Origin: Limnohabitans sp.
Lineage (GTDB): Bacteria; Pseudomonadota; Gammaproteobacteria; Burkholderiales; Burkholderiaceae_C
Length of the DNA stretch: 64,000 nucleotides
NCBI RefSeq assembly: GCF_030158565.1
Contig: NZ_JAOASQ010000029.1
Span: 1-64,000, forward strand
Direction: 5' to 3'
A program made the position numbers and the translations under genes. Under the pieces are notes generated by a model. The model was given only the letters and a program-made list of their open reading frames with translations. It was not told where the DNA came from and did not search any database. This document shows positions 56,692 through 64,000 of the stretch, piece by piece (the first letter of the stretch is position 1; the number at the start of each line of letters is the position of its first letter).

Positions 56692-57587
56692 CCCATGCAT
56701 CTTCTTTGGTAGGCGCTTTGCGCAGTGTGGCCCTGACGGTGCCCGACCTGGAATTGGCCGAGGCGTTTTTCACCAACACCTGGCATTTGCAGGTGGCCGC
56801 TCGCACGCCCGATGCGCTGTACTTGCGCGGTGCGGGCACCGATCACCACCTGCTGGCCTTGCACCAGGCGCCCGGCGCGGCTCAAATTTTGCACGTCACG
56901 CTCAGGGCGCGCAGCCTGGAGGCACTGGCCATGGCTGCGCAAAAAACCGAGACGGCAGGCGGTCGTGTGCTGGCGGCGCCTGCTGCCTTGACGGAGCCTG
57001 GCGGTGGTCAGGCGGTCACCTTGGCCGACCCCGACGGCCGCGTGTTCCGTCTGGTCCACGGCGATGAGCAGGTCAACGCCATCGATGCGCCCGACATGCC
57101 CGTGCGCCTGGCCCATGTGGTGCTCAACAGCAGCCATGTGGAGGACACCCGCCAATTCATGGAAAAGGCCTTGGACTTTTCCTTGTCGGACCGCACCCGC
57201 ATCATGGCCTTCATGCGTTGCAACAGCGACCACCACAGCGTGGCTTTGGGCGACACCGACAACAATGCGCTGAACCACATCGCTTTTTTGATGCCCGATC
57301 TCGATGCCGTGATGCGCGGCGGTGGGCGCATGAAAGACGCGGGCTACCCCATCGAGTGGGGCCCTGGCCGTCATGGCCCGGGCGACAACGCTTTCAACTA
57401 CTTCGTCGGGCCGTTTGACATCGTGATCGAGTACACGGCCGAGGTCGAACAAATCGACGACAGCTACCAGACCGGGCAGCCCACAGACTGGACCTGGCCG
57501 ACAGGTCGTGTGGACCAATGGGGCATCTCCCAGCCCCCGAGTGCTCGCCTGAAAGAAGCGCAGCGTGCCGTCTTGTTTGCCCGATAA
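56688..57587 (+). CDS. VOC-family extradiol ring-cleavage dioxygenase-like protein
   Basis: This 299-residue protein has two vicinal-oxygen-chelate halves. The C-terminal half keeps the metal ligands expected of type I extradiol dioxygenases: His in RLAHVVLNS, His in LNHIAFLMPD and Glu in IVIEYTAE. It would open a catechol ring next to the hydroxyls using Fe(II) and O2. The N-terminal half is more divergent, as usual. It lies between the decarboxylase and the hydroxylase. Confidence 0.82.
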   Translation: MTHASSLVGALRSVALTVPDLELAEAFFTNTWHLQVAARTPDALYLRGAGTDHHLLALHQAPGAAQILHVTLRARSLEALAMAAQKTETAGGRVLAAPAALTEPGGGQAVTLADPDGRVFRLVHGDEQVNAIDAPDMPVRLAHVVLNSSHVEDTRQFMEKALDFSLSDRTRIMAFMRCNSDHHSVALGDTDNNALNHIAFLMPDLDAVMRGGGRMKDAGYPIEWGPGRHGPGDNAFNYFVGPFDIVIEYTAEVEQIDDSYQTGQPTDWTWPTGRVDQWGISQPPSARLKEAQRAVLFAR

Positions 57588-57597
57588 AGGAGTTTCC

Positions 57598-59118
57598 GTG
57601 TTCGACGTTGCCATCATCGGATTTGGCCCCACCGGCGCGGTGGCCGCAGGCCTGTTGGGCTTGCAAGGCATCCGCACCTTCGTCTGCGACGAGTTGACCG
57701 AGGTGTACGACAAGCCCCGTGCGATTGCGCTGGACCATGAAATCATGCGGGTGTTCCAGCAGCTGGGCATCGCGCAGGCGCTGGAGCCGTTCATGGAGCC
57801 TTTCACCAACTCCGAGTTTTACGGGGTGGACGGCCAGCTGATCAAATGCATGTCCACCGTGGCGCCGCCTTACCCGCTGGCCTTCTCGCCATCGCTGGTG
57901 TTCACCCAGCCGGCCATGGAAAAGTTGTTGCGCGAACGTGTGGGCGGCATGTCCTCGGTGCAGGTTGAACTGGGTTGCAAAGTCACCGGCCTGCAGCAAA
58001 GCGATGACGCGGTCACGCTCACCGTGGCCGATGCGCAAGGCCAGACCCGAGAGGTCTCGGCACGCTACCTGATCGCCTGCGACGGGGCGTCGAGCTTTGC
58101 ACGCAAACAGGTGGGCATCGAATTGCAAGACTTGGGTTTTGACGAACCTTGGCTGGTGGTCGATGTGCTGGTCAACAACAAAGGTCTGGCCAAACTGCCC
58201 AAGGTCAGCGTTCAGTACTGCGAGCCGCAAAGGCCGTGCACCTATGTGATCGGCCCCAAAAACCACCGCCGCTGGGAAATCGCCCTCAACCCCGGCGAAG
58301 ACCCCCAAGCCATGGCCACGCCCGAGGCCACCTGGAAGCTCTTGTCGCGTTGGCTGCAGCCCGATGAGGCCACACTGTGGCGGCAGGCGAGTTACCAGTT
58401 CCATGCCTTGGTGGCCAAGGATTGGCGTCACAAGCGGGTGTTCTTGGCGGGCGACGCCGCGCACCAGCAGCCGCCGTTTTTGGGCCAGGGCATGTGCCAG
58501 GGCATCCGCGATGCGGCCAACCTTTGCTGGAAGCTGGCCGATGTGCTCCAAGGCCGCGCCAGCGATGCTTTGCTGGACAGCTATGGCACCGAGCGCAAAG
58601 GCCATGTGACCGAGCTGACCTCGCGCATCAAGGGCATTGGCCAATTGGTCGGCCAGCGCGATGTGCAAAAGGCCAGGGAGCGTGACGCCCGTTTGCTGGC
58701 CGAATGCGGCGGTCAGGTCAAGCCCATGCCACGGCAGAACGTCCAGCCCGCGCTGGTCGGGGGCTGTCTCGACGGCTCGGGGCATGCGGCCGTGGGCACT
58801 TTGTTCCCGCAAGCCTGGATCGAGCAGGCCACAGGCCCAGTGCGCATGGACGAGTTGCTCGCTTGTGGCTGGCGCTTGCTGCTCCAAACCGGCGCGGAGG
58901 CGGCATTTTCACAAGCGGCTGCCCACGCACATCCTGGCCTGAACCTTCGGGTGCAAGGCTTGAATGCGCCGGGTTTCCAAGAGTCCTCCGGCGTGCTGGA
59001 GGCCTGGTTCGAACGCATGGGCTGCCAAGCCGCGCTTGTGCGACCGGACCATTACGTTTACGGCGCGTTCAACACCGCGCAAGACCTCCAGGCGGCGTTG
59101 CTGGCGCTCAGGCCCTGA
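57598..59118 (+). CDS. FAD-dependent aromatic hydroxylase (MhpA-like)
   Basis: This 506-residue protein starts with GTG at 57598, with AAAGGAG 6 nt before it; an ATG at 57565 lies in the preceding gene. It has the dinucleotide motif VAIIGFGPTGAVAAG (about 4-18), YLIACDGASS and the FAD motif FLAGDAAHQQPPFLGQGMC. MhpA hydroxylates 3-(3-hydroxyphenyl)propionate with NADH, giving a catechol for extradiol cleavage. It is slightly shorter than MhpA (about 550), mainly at the C-terminus. Confidence 0.85.
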   Translation: MFDVAIIGFGPTGAVAAGLLGLQGIRTFVCDELTEVYDKPRAIALDHEIMRVFQQLGIAQALEPFMEPFTNSEFYGVDGQLIKCMSTVAPPYPLAFSPSLVFTQPAMEKLLRERVGGMSSVQVELGCKVTGLQQSDDAVTLTVADAQGQTREVSARYLIACDGASSFARKQVGIELQDLGFDEPWLVVDVLVNNKGLAKLPKVSVQYCEPQRPCTYVIGPKNHRRWEIALNPGEDPQAMATPEATWKLLSRWLQPDEATLWRQASYQFHALVAKDWRHKRVFLAGDAAHQQPPFLGQGMCQGIRDAANLCWKLADVLQGRASDALLDSYGTERKGHVTELTSRIKGIGQLVGQRDVQKARERDARLLAECGGQVKPMPRQNVQPALVGGCLDGSGHAAVGTLFPQAWIEQATGPVRMDELLACGWRLLLQTGAEAAFSQAAAHAHPGLNLRVQGLNAPGFQESSGVLEAWFERMGCQAALVRPDHYVYGAFNTAQDLQAALLALRP

Positions 59119-59165
59119 ATGCCTTTTTATTGAACCGATTTCACTTTCCTCACTGCAACACCACC

Positions 59166-60011
59166 ATGAAATTCCTCAGCTATTCATTTCAGGGCCAAGC
59201 CTCTTGGGGCCTGGCCACCGACACCGGCGTCGTTTCCCTGGGCAGCGCCAACTACCCCACTTTGCGCAGCGCTCTGGCCGATGGCATGCTCGAAAAACTG
59301 GGCGCTGCAGCCCAGGGTCAGCCTGACACCTGCACGCTGGCGCAGATCACGTATTTGCCCGTCATCACCGACCCCGGCAAGATCATCTGCATCGGGCACA
59401 ACTACGAAGAGCACCGCGTGGAGACCGAGCGCGACAAGACCGAAAACCCCACTGTGTTTTTGCGCGTGGCCGATTCGCAAACCGGGCACCTGCAACCCTT
59501 GTTGATGCCCCCCGAGTCGGACCATTTCGACTACGAAGGCGAGATCGCCGTGGTGATTGGCAAGGGCGGTCGCCGCATTGCCCGCGACCAGGCTTGGGAG
59601 CACGTGGCCGGTTACAGCGCCTACAACGACGGCTCGGTGCGTGACTGGCAGCGCCACACCACGCAGTTCACGCCCGGCAAGAACTTTGTGGGCACCGGTG
59701 CCTTTGGCCCTATTTTGGTCACCCGTGGCGAGATCGCCGATGGCGAAGAGCTGAGCCTGACCACCCGCCTGAATGGCCAGGTCATGCAGCACGCGACCAC
59801 GGCCATGCTGATTTTTCCGATCCCGCGCTTGATCGAGTACGTCTCGACCTTCACCACCTTGGCCCCCGGCGACGTGATTGTCAGCGGCACGCCCGGTGGC
59901 GTGGGCGCTCGCCGCCAGCCGCCGGTGTGGATGAAAGAGGGCGACCTGGTCGAGATCGAGGTGTCCAAGATCGGTGTGCTGCGCAACCGCGTCGAAAGAG
60001 AAAAGCTTTGA
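59166..60011 (+). CDS. Fumarylacetoacetate hydrolase family protein
   Basis: This 281-residue protein has the FAH metal-binding residues in FDYEGEIAVVIGKGGR (two Glu) and YSAYNDGSVRDWQ (Asp), plus VSGTPGGVGA. Family members hydrolyse acylpyruvates or hydrate 2-hydroxypentadienoate after ring cleavage. ATG at 59166 lies 47 nt after the hydroxylase stop and lacks a strong ribosome site. It completes a lower meta-cleavage route in this operon. Confidence 0.85.
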   Translation: MKFLSYSFQGQASWGLATDTGVVSLGSANYPTLRSALADGMLEKLGAAAQGQPDTCTLAQITYLPVITDPGKIICIGHNYEEHRVETERDKTENPTVFLRVADSQTGHLQPLLMPPESDHFDYEGEIAVVIGKGGRRIARDQAWEHVAGYSAYNDGSVRDWQRHTTQFTPGKNFVGTGAFGPILVTRGEIADGEELSLTTRLNGQVMQHATTAMLIFPIPRLIEYVSTFTTLAPGDVIVSGTPGGVGARRQPPVWMKEGDLVEIEVSKIGVLRNRVEREKL

Positions 60012-60013
60012 CG

Positions 60014-60046
60014 GCATGGCCCCTTCTTTGCAAGATGGGGCATGGC
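60014..60046. other. Imperfect hairpin between FAH and Bug genes
   Basis: GGCATGGCCCC and GGGGCATGG, separated by a 13-nt loop, form an imperfect inverted repeat in the 87-nt gap. No T-run follows. It may moderate read-through to the receptor gene. Confidence 0.35.
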
Positions 60047-60098
60047 GTCGCCGCAGGTTCAAACGTGTGACTTTTTAATAATGAAACAGGAGACAAGC

Positions 60099-61082
60099 AT
60101 GCAAAGACGATCGTTCAACAAGGGCTTGCTGGGTGCGGCCGCCGCCGTGGCCACGGGTTTGCAGGGTGTGGCCTGGGCACAGGCCTGGCCCGCGCGGCCC
60201 ATCAAATGGATCTTGTCGCAACCCGCCGGTTCTGGTCCCGACATCCTGGCGCGTTTTGTGGCCGACAACCTGAGCCGCCGCTTGGGCCAGCCCATCGTGG
60301 TGGACAACCGCCCGGGGGGCCAAAACGTCATTGGCGCCCAAGCGGCCATGCGCTCGCCCGCAGACGGCTACACCTTCTATTACGCGACCACCGCGGCCAT
60401 GGTCACCAACGTCTTCACCTTCAAGGCGCTGCCTTACGACCCTGAAAAAGACTTTGCGCCCGTCCGTTTGATCGGTCGCAGCCCGTTTGTGATTGCAGCG
60501 GGCCCAGCCTTCACCGGCAACAGCCTGGCCGACGCGATTGCCCAAACCAAGGCCCAGCCCGACAAACTGGCCATGGCCACCGAAGGCCCCAAAACCTTCT
60601 CGGGCATGCTGGCCGATTCGTTTGCGGCCATGGCGGGCATCAAGTTCACGCACGTGCCTTACAACAAAGCGCCAGACGCTATTCAGGACCTGATCGGTGG
60701 CAGGGTGAACTTCATCTGTTTGCCTGAGGCGGCTTTGCTCAGCTACATCCGTTCGGGCCAGATCAAGGCCTTGGCGGTGAGCTCGGCGCAACGCACGGCC
60801 AACCAGCCGTCTGTGCCCACTTTGTCCGAGACCTTTGCCGGTTTTGAATACACCGGCTGGAACGGCCTGTTTGCGCCTGCGGGCACGCCTGCGGCCATTT
60901 TGGACAACGTCAGCCGCGAGCTGGAAGCGGTGCTCAAACAGCCGGAAGTGGCACAGCGCCTGCTGACGCTGGGCTCCATCCCGGAGACCAAGATGAACGT
61001 GGCCGAGTTTGACGCCTTCATGCGGGCCGAAAGAACCCGCTGGGCGGGCATCGTCAAGACCATCGGCATCAAGCCCGAGTAA
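60099..61082 (+). CDS. Bug-type (TctC) transporter receptor of the aromatic operon
   Basis: This 327-residue receptor starts MQRRSFNKGLLGAAA at 60099, with AGGAGA 5 nt upstream; the ATG at 60081 has no such site. The RRSF motif suggests Tat export, with cleavage after AWA (residue 27). IKWILSQPAGSGPD, DNRPGGQN and THVPYNKAP are Bug signatures. It is last in the ring-cleavage gene set and may capture the aromatic acid or a related carboxylate. Confidence 0.86.
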   Translation: MQRRSFNKGLLGAAAAVATGLQGVAWAQAWPARPIKWILSQPAGSGPDILARFVADNLSRRLGQPIVVDNRPGGQNVIGAQAAMRSPADGYTFYYATTAAMVTNVFTFKALPYDPEKDFAPVRLIGRSPFVIAAGPAFTGNSLADAIAQTKAQPDKLAMATEGPKTFSGMLADSFAAMAGIKFTHVPYNKAPDAIQDLIGGRVNFICLPEAALLSYIRSGQIKALAVSSAQRTANQPSVPTLSETFAGFEYTGWNGLFAPAGTPAAILDNVSRELEAVLKQPEVAQRLLTLGSIPETKMNVAEFDAFMRAERTRWAGIVKTIGIKPE

Positions 61083-61083
61083 T

Positions 61084-61112
61084 AAAAAAAGGGGCCGTGT
61101 GAACAGCCCCTT
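61084..61112 (-). terminator. Intrinsic terminator of yebC
   Basis: On the minus strand AAGGGGC (61106-61112) pairs with GCCCC (61091-61095) across a 10-nt loop, followed by a run of T (61084-61090). It lies between convergent genes and may work in both directions. Confidence 0.75.
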
Positions 61113-61136
61113 GGCTTTGCGGGTGGCGCGGCGGTC

Positions 61137-61850
61137 TTAACCGGCCAGACCCACAAACACGTTTTGCACGTCGTCGTTGTTGTCGATGGCGCCCAAAAAG
61201 GCCTCGACTTCTTCGAGCTGCTCGGCGCTCAGGTTGGCCGGGTCGACCGGGTTTTTGGGTTTGTAGCCCAGTTTGGCCGACACCACGGTGAAGCCGAAGT
61301 TGGGCAGGGCGCGGCTGACCAGGTCCAGGTCGGTCGCTTCGGTGATGAACACCGTCACGCCGTCTTCGTCGGCGGGCTCAAAGTCCTGTGCACCGGCTTC
61401 GATGGCGGCCAGTTCGGCGTCCGCGTCCGCTTGGGCTGGTTCGGCCTCGATCAAGCCCACATGGTCAAAGTCCCAGGACACCGAGCCCGATGTGCCTTGC
61501 TGGCCTTTGCGGAACAGGACGCGCATTTCGGACGCGGTGCGGTTGACGTTGTCGGTCAGCACCTCGATCATCACCGGCACCTGGTGCGGCGCGAAGCCTT
61601 CGTAGATCACGCGGTCAAAGCTCACCGCATCGCCCAACAGGCCCGCGCCCTTCTTGATGGCGCGCTCCAGCGTTTCCTTGGGCATGGAGACCTTGCGGGC
61701 CTGCTCGACCACCAGGCGCAGGCGCGAGTTGGCGGCCGGGTCGGCGCCGTTGCGGGCCGCGATCATGATGTCCTTGGCCAAGCGGCCAAACAATTTGCCT
61801 CTGGCGTCTGCGGCTTGTGCTTTGCCTTTGGCTTTCCATTGCGCGCCCAT
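61137..61850 (-). CDS. yebC: YebC/PmpR-family regulatory protein
   Basis: This 237-residue protein starts [19 protein letters not shown] and has the family segments [22 protein letters not shown] (middle part [10 protein letters not shown]), [12 protein letters not shown] and [19 protein letters not shown] (part YEGFAP). Members were described as transcriptional regulators and more recently as translation factors that relieve ribosome stalling. Length is normal. It is convergent with the Bug gene and divergent from icd. Confidence 0.92.
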   Translation of the reverse strand: MGAQWKAKGKAQAADARGKLFGRLAKDIMIAARNGADPAANSRLRLVVEQARKVSMPKETLERAIKKGAGLLGDAVSFDRVIYEGFAPHQVPVMIEVLTDNVNRTASEMRVLFRKGQQGTSGSVSWDFDHVGLIEAEPAQADADAELAAIEAGAQDFEPADEDGVTVFITEATDLDLVSRALPNFGFTVVSAKLGYKPKNPVDPANLSAEQLEEVEAFLGAIDNNDDVQNVFVGLAG

Positions 61851-62030
61851 GGGGTGTCTTTCTAGGTTGGTGGCCGTGCTCAAGGCGCTGGCCGGGTCAT
61901 CGGGCGCCAGCTCAGCTGGTCTGGCGCGTGTTGCAAGGCTGCCAGTTTAATCGCCCGGCTGTCGGGGGGCTGGGCACGATGGCTCGGATGTGGGCACCCG
62001 TAAGCAAAACAGGGCGCCATTTGAGATAAA

Positions 62031-62091
62031 GTGTCGGGTTAATCCGCCTTAAAAGGGCGGTTGAGCGAATCTGCCCGACACACCGCCGGGC
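62031..62091 (+). promoter_or_regulatory. icd leader with two mutually exclusive stems
   Basis: GTGTCGGG (62031-62038) pairs perfectly with CCCGACAC (62074-62081) and encloses the small hairpin CCGCC (62044-62048)/GGCGG (62056-62060). An alternative stem GCCCG (62073-62077)/CGGGC (62087-62091) uses the same bases. GATAAA at 62025-62030 could be a -10 placing the transcript start near the first stem. No known riboswitch class is recognised. Confidence 0.45.
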
Positions 62092-62130
62092 ACATATTCA
62101 TTTTTCACATCCCTGATGACGAGACGACCC

Positions 62131-64000
62131 ATGGCAGCAGACAAATCCAAAATCATTTACACCCTGACCGACGAAGCCCCTTTGTTGGCCACCGCTTCTT
62201 TCTTGCCGATCATCCGCACCTTCACCGCCTCGGCCGGTATCGAAGTGGCCGAGAGCGACATCTCGGTGGCCGGTCGTATCCTGGGTGAGTTTTCTGACCT
62301 GCTGCCTGCCGAACAACGCGCGCCCAACAACCTGGCCGAGCTGGGCAAGCTGACCCTCAAGCCCGAAGCCAACATCATCAAGCTGCCCAACATCAGCGCT
62401 TCGGTGGGTCAGTTGACCGCCGCCATCAAGGAACTGCAAGCCAAGGGTTACGCCCTGCCTGACTACCCCGAGAACCCCACCACCGACGAAGAAAAAGCCC
62501 TCAAGGCCCGTTATTCCAAGTGCACCGGCTCGGCCGTGAACCCCGTTCTGCGTGAAGGCAACTCGGACCGCCGCGCGCCCCGCGCCGTGAAAGAGTTCGC
62601 CCGCAAGAACCCCCACAGCATGGCCGAGTGGAGCCAGGCTTCGCGCTCGCACGTCTCGCACATGCACAACGGCGACTTCTACCACGGTGAAAAGTCCATG
62701 ACCCTGGACCGCGCCCGCGACGTGAAGATGGAGCTGATCACCAAGAGCGGCAAAACCATCATCCTCAAACCCAAGGTTTCCCTGCTCGACCGTGAAGTCA
62801 TTGACAGCATGTTCATGAGCAAGAAGGCGTTGGTCGAGTTCTACGAAAAGGAAATCGAAGACGCCCGCAAGACCGGTGTGATGTTCTCGCTGCACGTCAA
62901 GGCGACCATGATGAAGGTCTCGCACCCCATCGTGTTCGGCCACTGCGTCAAGATCTTCTACAAGGAAGCCTTTGAAAAGCACGGCGACCTGTTCAAGGAA
63001 CTGGGCGTGAACGTCAACAACGGCATGGCCGATCTGTACAACAAGATCACCAGCTTGCCCCAGTCCAAGCAAGACGAAATCAAGCGTGACCTGCACGCCT
63101 GCCACGAACACCGCCCCGAGCTGGCCATGGTGGACTCGGCCAAGGGCATCACCAACTTCCACTCGCCCAACGACGTGATCGTGGACGCCTCCATGCCCGC
63201 CATGATCCGCAACGGCGGCAAGATGTGGGGCGCCGACGGCCGCCTGAAGGACGTGAAGGCCGTGATGCCCGAGTCGACCTTCGCCCGCATCTACCAGGAG
63301 ATCATCAACTTCTGCAAATGGCACGGCGCGTTCGACCCCAAGACCATGGGCACGGTGCCCAACGTCGGCCTGATGGCCCAGCAGGCCGAGGAATACGGCT
63401 CGCACGACAAGACCTTCGAGATCACCGAAGACGGCGTGGCCAACATCACCGACCTGGCCACCGGCGAAGTGCTGCTGAGCCAGGACGTGGAACAGGGCGA
63501 CATCTGGCGCATGTGCCAGGTCAAGGATGCCGCCATCCGCGACTGGGTCAAGCTGGCCGTGACCCGCGCGCGCAACTCGGGCATGCCGGTGGTGTTCTGG
63601 CTCGACCAGTACCGCCCGCACGAAGCGCAGCTGATCACCAAGGTCAAGATGTACCTGCACGAGCACAACACGGCCGGTCTGGACATCCAGATCATGAGCC
63701 AGGTGCGTGCCATGCGTTACACCCTGGAGCGCGTGGTGCGCGGCCTGGACACCATCAGCGCCACCGGCAACATCCTGCGCGACTACCTGACCGACCTGTT
63801 CCCGATCATGGAACTGGGCACCTCGGCCAAGATGCTGTCGGTGGTGCCTTTGATGGCCGGCGGCGGCATGTACGAAACCGGTGCCGGCGGCTCTGCGCCC
63901 AAGCACGTGCAACAGCTGGTGGAAGAAAACCACCTGCGCTGGGATTCGCTGGGTGAATTCCTGGCCCTGGCCGTGTCGCTGGAAGACCTGGGCCTGAAAA
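62131..64000 (+). CDS. icd: NADP-dependent isocitrate dehydrogenase, monomeric type (partial, runs off the end)
   Basis: The first 623 codons are present; the family has about 740 residues, so some 120 are missing beyond the window. The start [31 protein letters not shown] (substrate serine and arginines), [21 protein letters not shown] and [10 protein letters not shown] are typical of the monomeric class. It oxidises isocitrate to 2-oxoglutarate in the TCA cycle. The ribosome site before 62131 is weak, which fits control by the structured leader. Confidence 0.94.
   Translation, partial: MAADKSKIIYTLTDEAPLLATASFLPIIRTFTASAGIEVAESDISVAGRILGEFSDLLPAEQRAPNNLAELGKLTLKPEANIIKLPNISASVGQLTAAIKELQAKGYALPDYPENPTTDEEKALKARYSKCTGSAVNPVLREGNSDRRAPRAVKEFARKNPHSMAEWSQASRSHVSHMHNGDFYHGEKSMTLDRARDVKMELITKSGKTIILKPKVSLLDREVIDSMFMSKKALVEFYEKEIEDARKTGVMFSLHVKATMMKVSHPIVFGHCVKIFYKEAFEKHGDLFKELGVNVNNGMADLYNKITSLPQSKQDEIKRDLHACHEHRPELAMVDSAKGITNFHSPNDVIVDASMPAMIRNGGKMWGADGRLKDVKAVMPESTFARIYQEIINFCKWHGAFDPKTMGTVPNVGLMAQQAEEYGSHDKTFEITEDGVANITDLATGEVLLSQDVEQGDIWRMCQVKDAAIRDWVKLAVTRARNSGMPVVFWLDQYRPHEAQLITKVKMYLHEHNTAGLDIQIMSQVRAMRYTLERVVRGLDTISATGNILRDYLTDLFPIMELGTSAKMLSVVPLMAGGGMYETGAGGSAPKHVQQLVEENHLRWDSLGEFLALAVSLEDLGLK

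Overview
The window looks like chromosome from a GC-rich betaproteobacterium of the Burkholderiales, most likely Comamonadaceae. The reasons are the high GC coding style, seven Bug-type periplasmic binding proteins, many CoA-linked catabolic operons, a monomeric NADP isocitrate dehydrogenase, a GTP-dependent PEP carboxykinase, and REP-like repeats built on GTCATCCCGG...CCGGGATCCA. This is judged from protein motifs and base composition; no database search was possible. No rRNA, tRNA, phage, intact IS or CRISPR array was seen.

Layout. 1-356 is a REP-like repeat with a 27-bp tandem array. 357-16207 is one long rightward run of acyl-CoA genes: an MFE-2-like SDR, an OB-fold/thiolase fusion, two AMP-dependent ligases, two acyl-CoA dehydrogenases, two Bug proteins, a nitronate monooxygenase-like protein, a thioesterase, a FAS1-like/MaoC hydratase, a CaiB transferase, an MmgE/PrpD protein and a CitE-like lyase. 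It is followed by a D-Ala-D-Ala carboxypeptidase and a LysR regulator. 18650-25195 is a less GC-rich sugar-acid island. Its left arm holds a Bug gene and a chimeric amidohydrolase/propeller lactonase gene; its right arm holds an Asp/Glu racemase-like gene, an isopropylmalate dehydrogenase-like gene, a DUF1537 kinase and a GntR regulator with two winged helices. A promoter/operator lies between the arms.

25323-37457 is a leftward run containing an atu-like carboxylase pathway (atuC, D, E, F, A order), a CaiB transferase, a DUF849 cleavage enzyme, a Bug protein, a NIPSNAP protein and a 3-hydroxyisobutyrate dehydrogenase-like enzyme. A divergent IclR gene and a palindromic operator sit at its head. 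38531-48924 is mixed: Bug, two thioesterases, AcuI-like reductase, two EamA exporters, an alpha/beta hydrolase lacking its nucleophile serine, PhoD, a universal stress protein with an FNR-type promoter, a metallophosphoesterase and a LysR regulator. 49018-54057 holds pckG, an overlooked 44-residue membrane protein, a thioesterase, a Bug gene, a candidate small RNA and a CBS protein. 54210-61082 is a LysR-controlled aromatic meta-cleavage operon. The window ends with yebC and the 5' part of icd, whose leader can form two mutually exclusive stems.

The shared theme is uptake and CoA-dependent breakdown of organic acids, sugar acids, terpenoid-like acids and aromatics. Each locus has its own Bug receptor, but no TctA/TctB membrane partner is present. 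pckG and icd connect this to central carbon metabolism.
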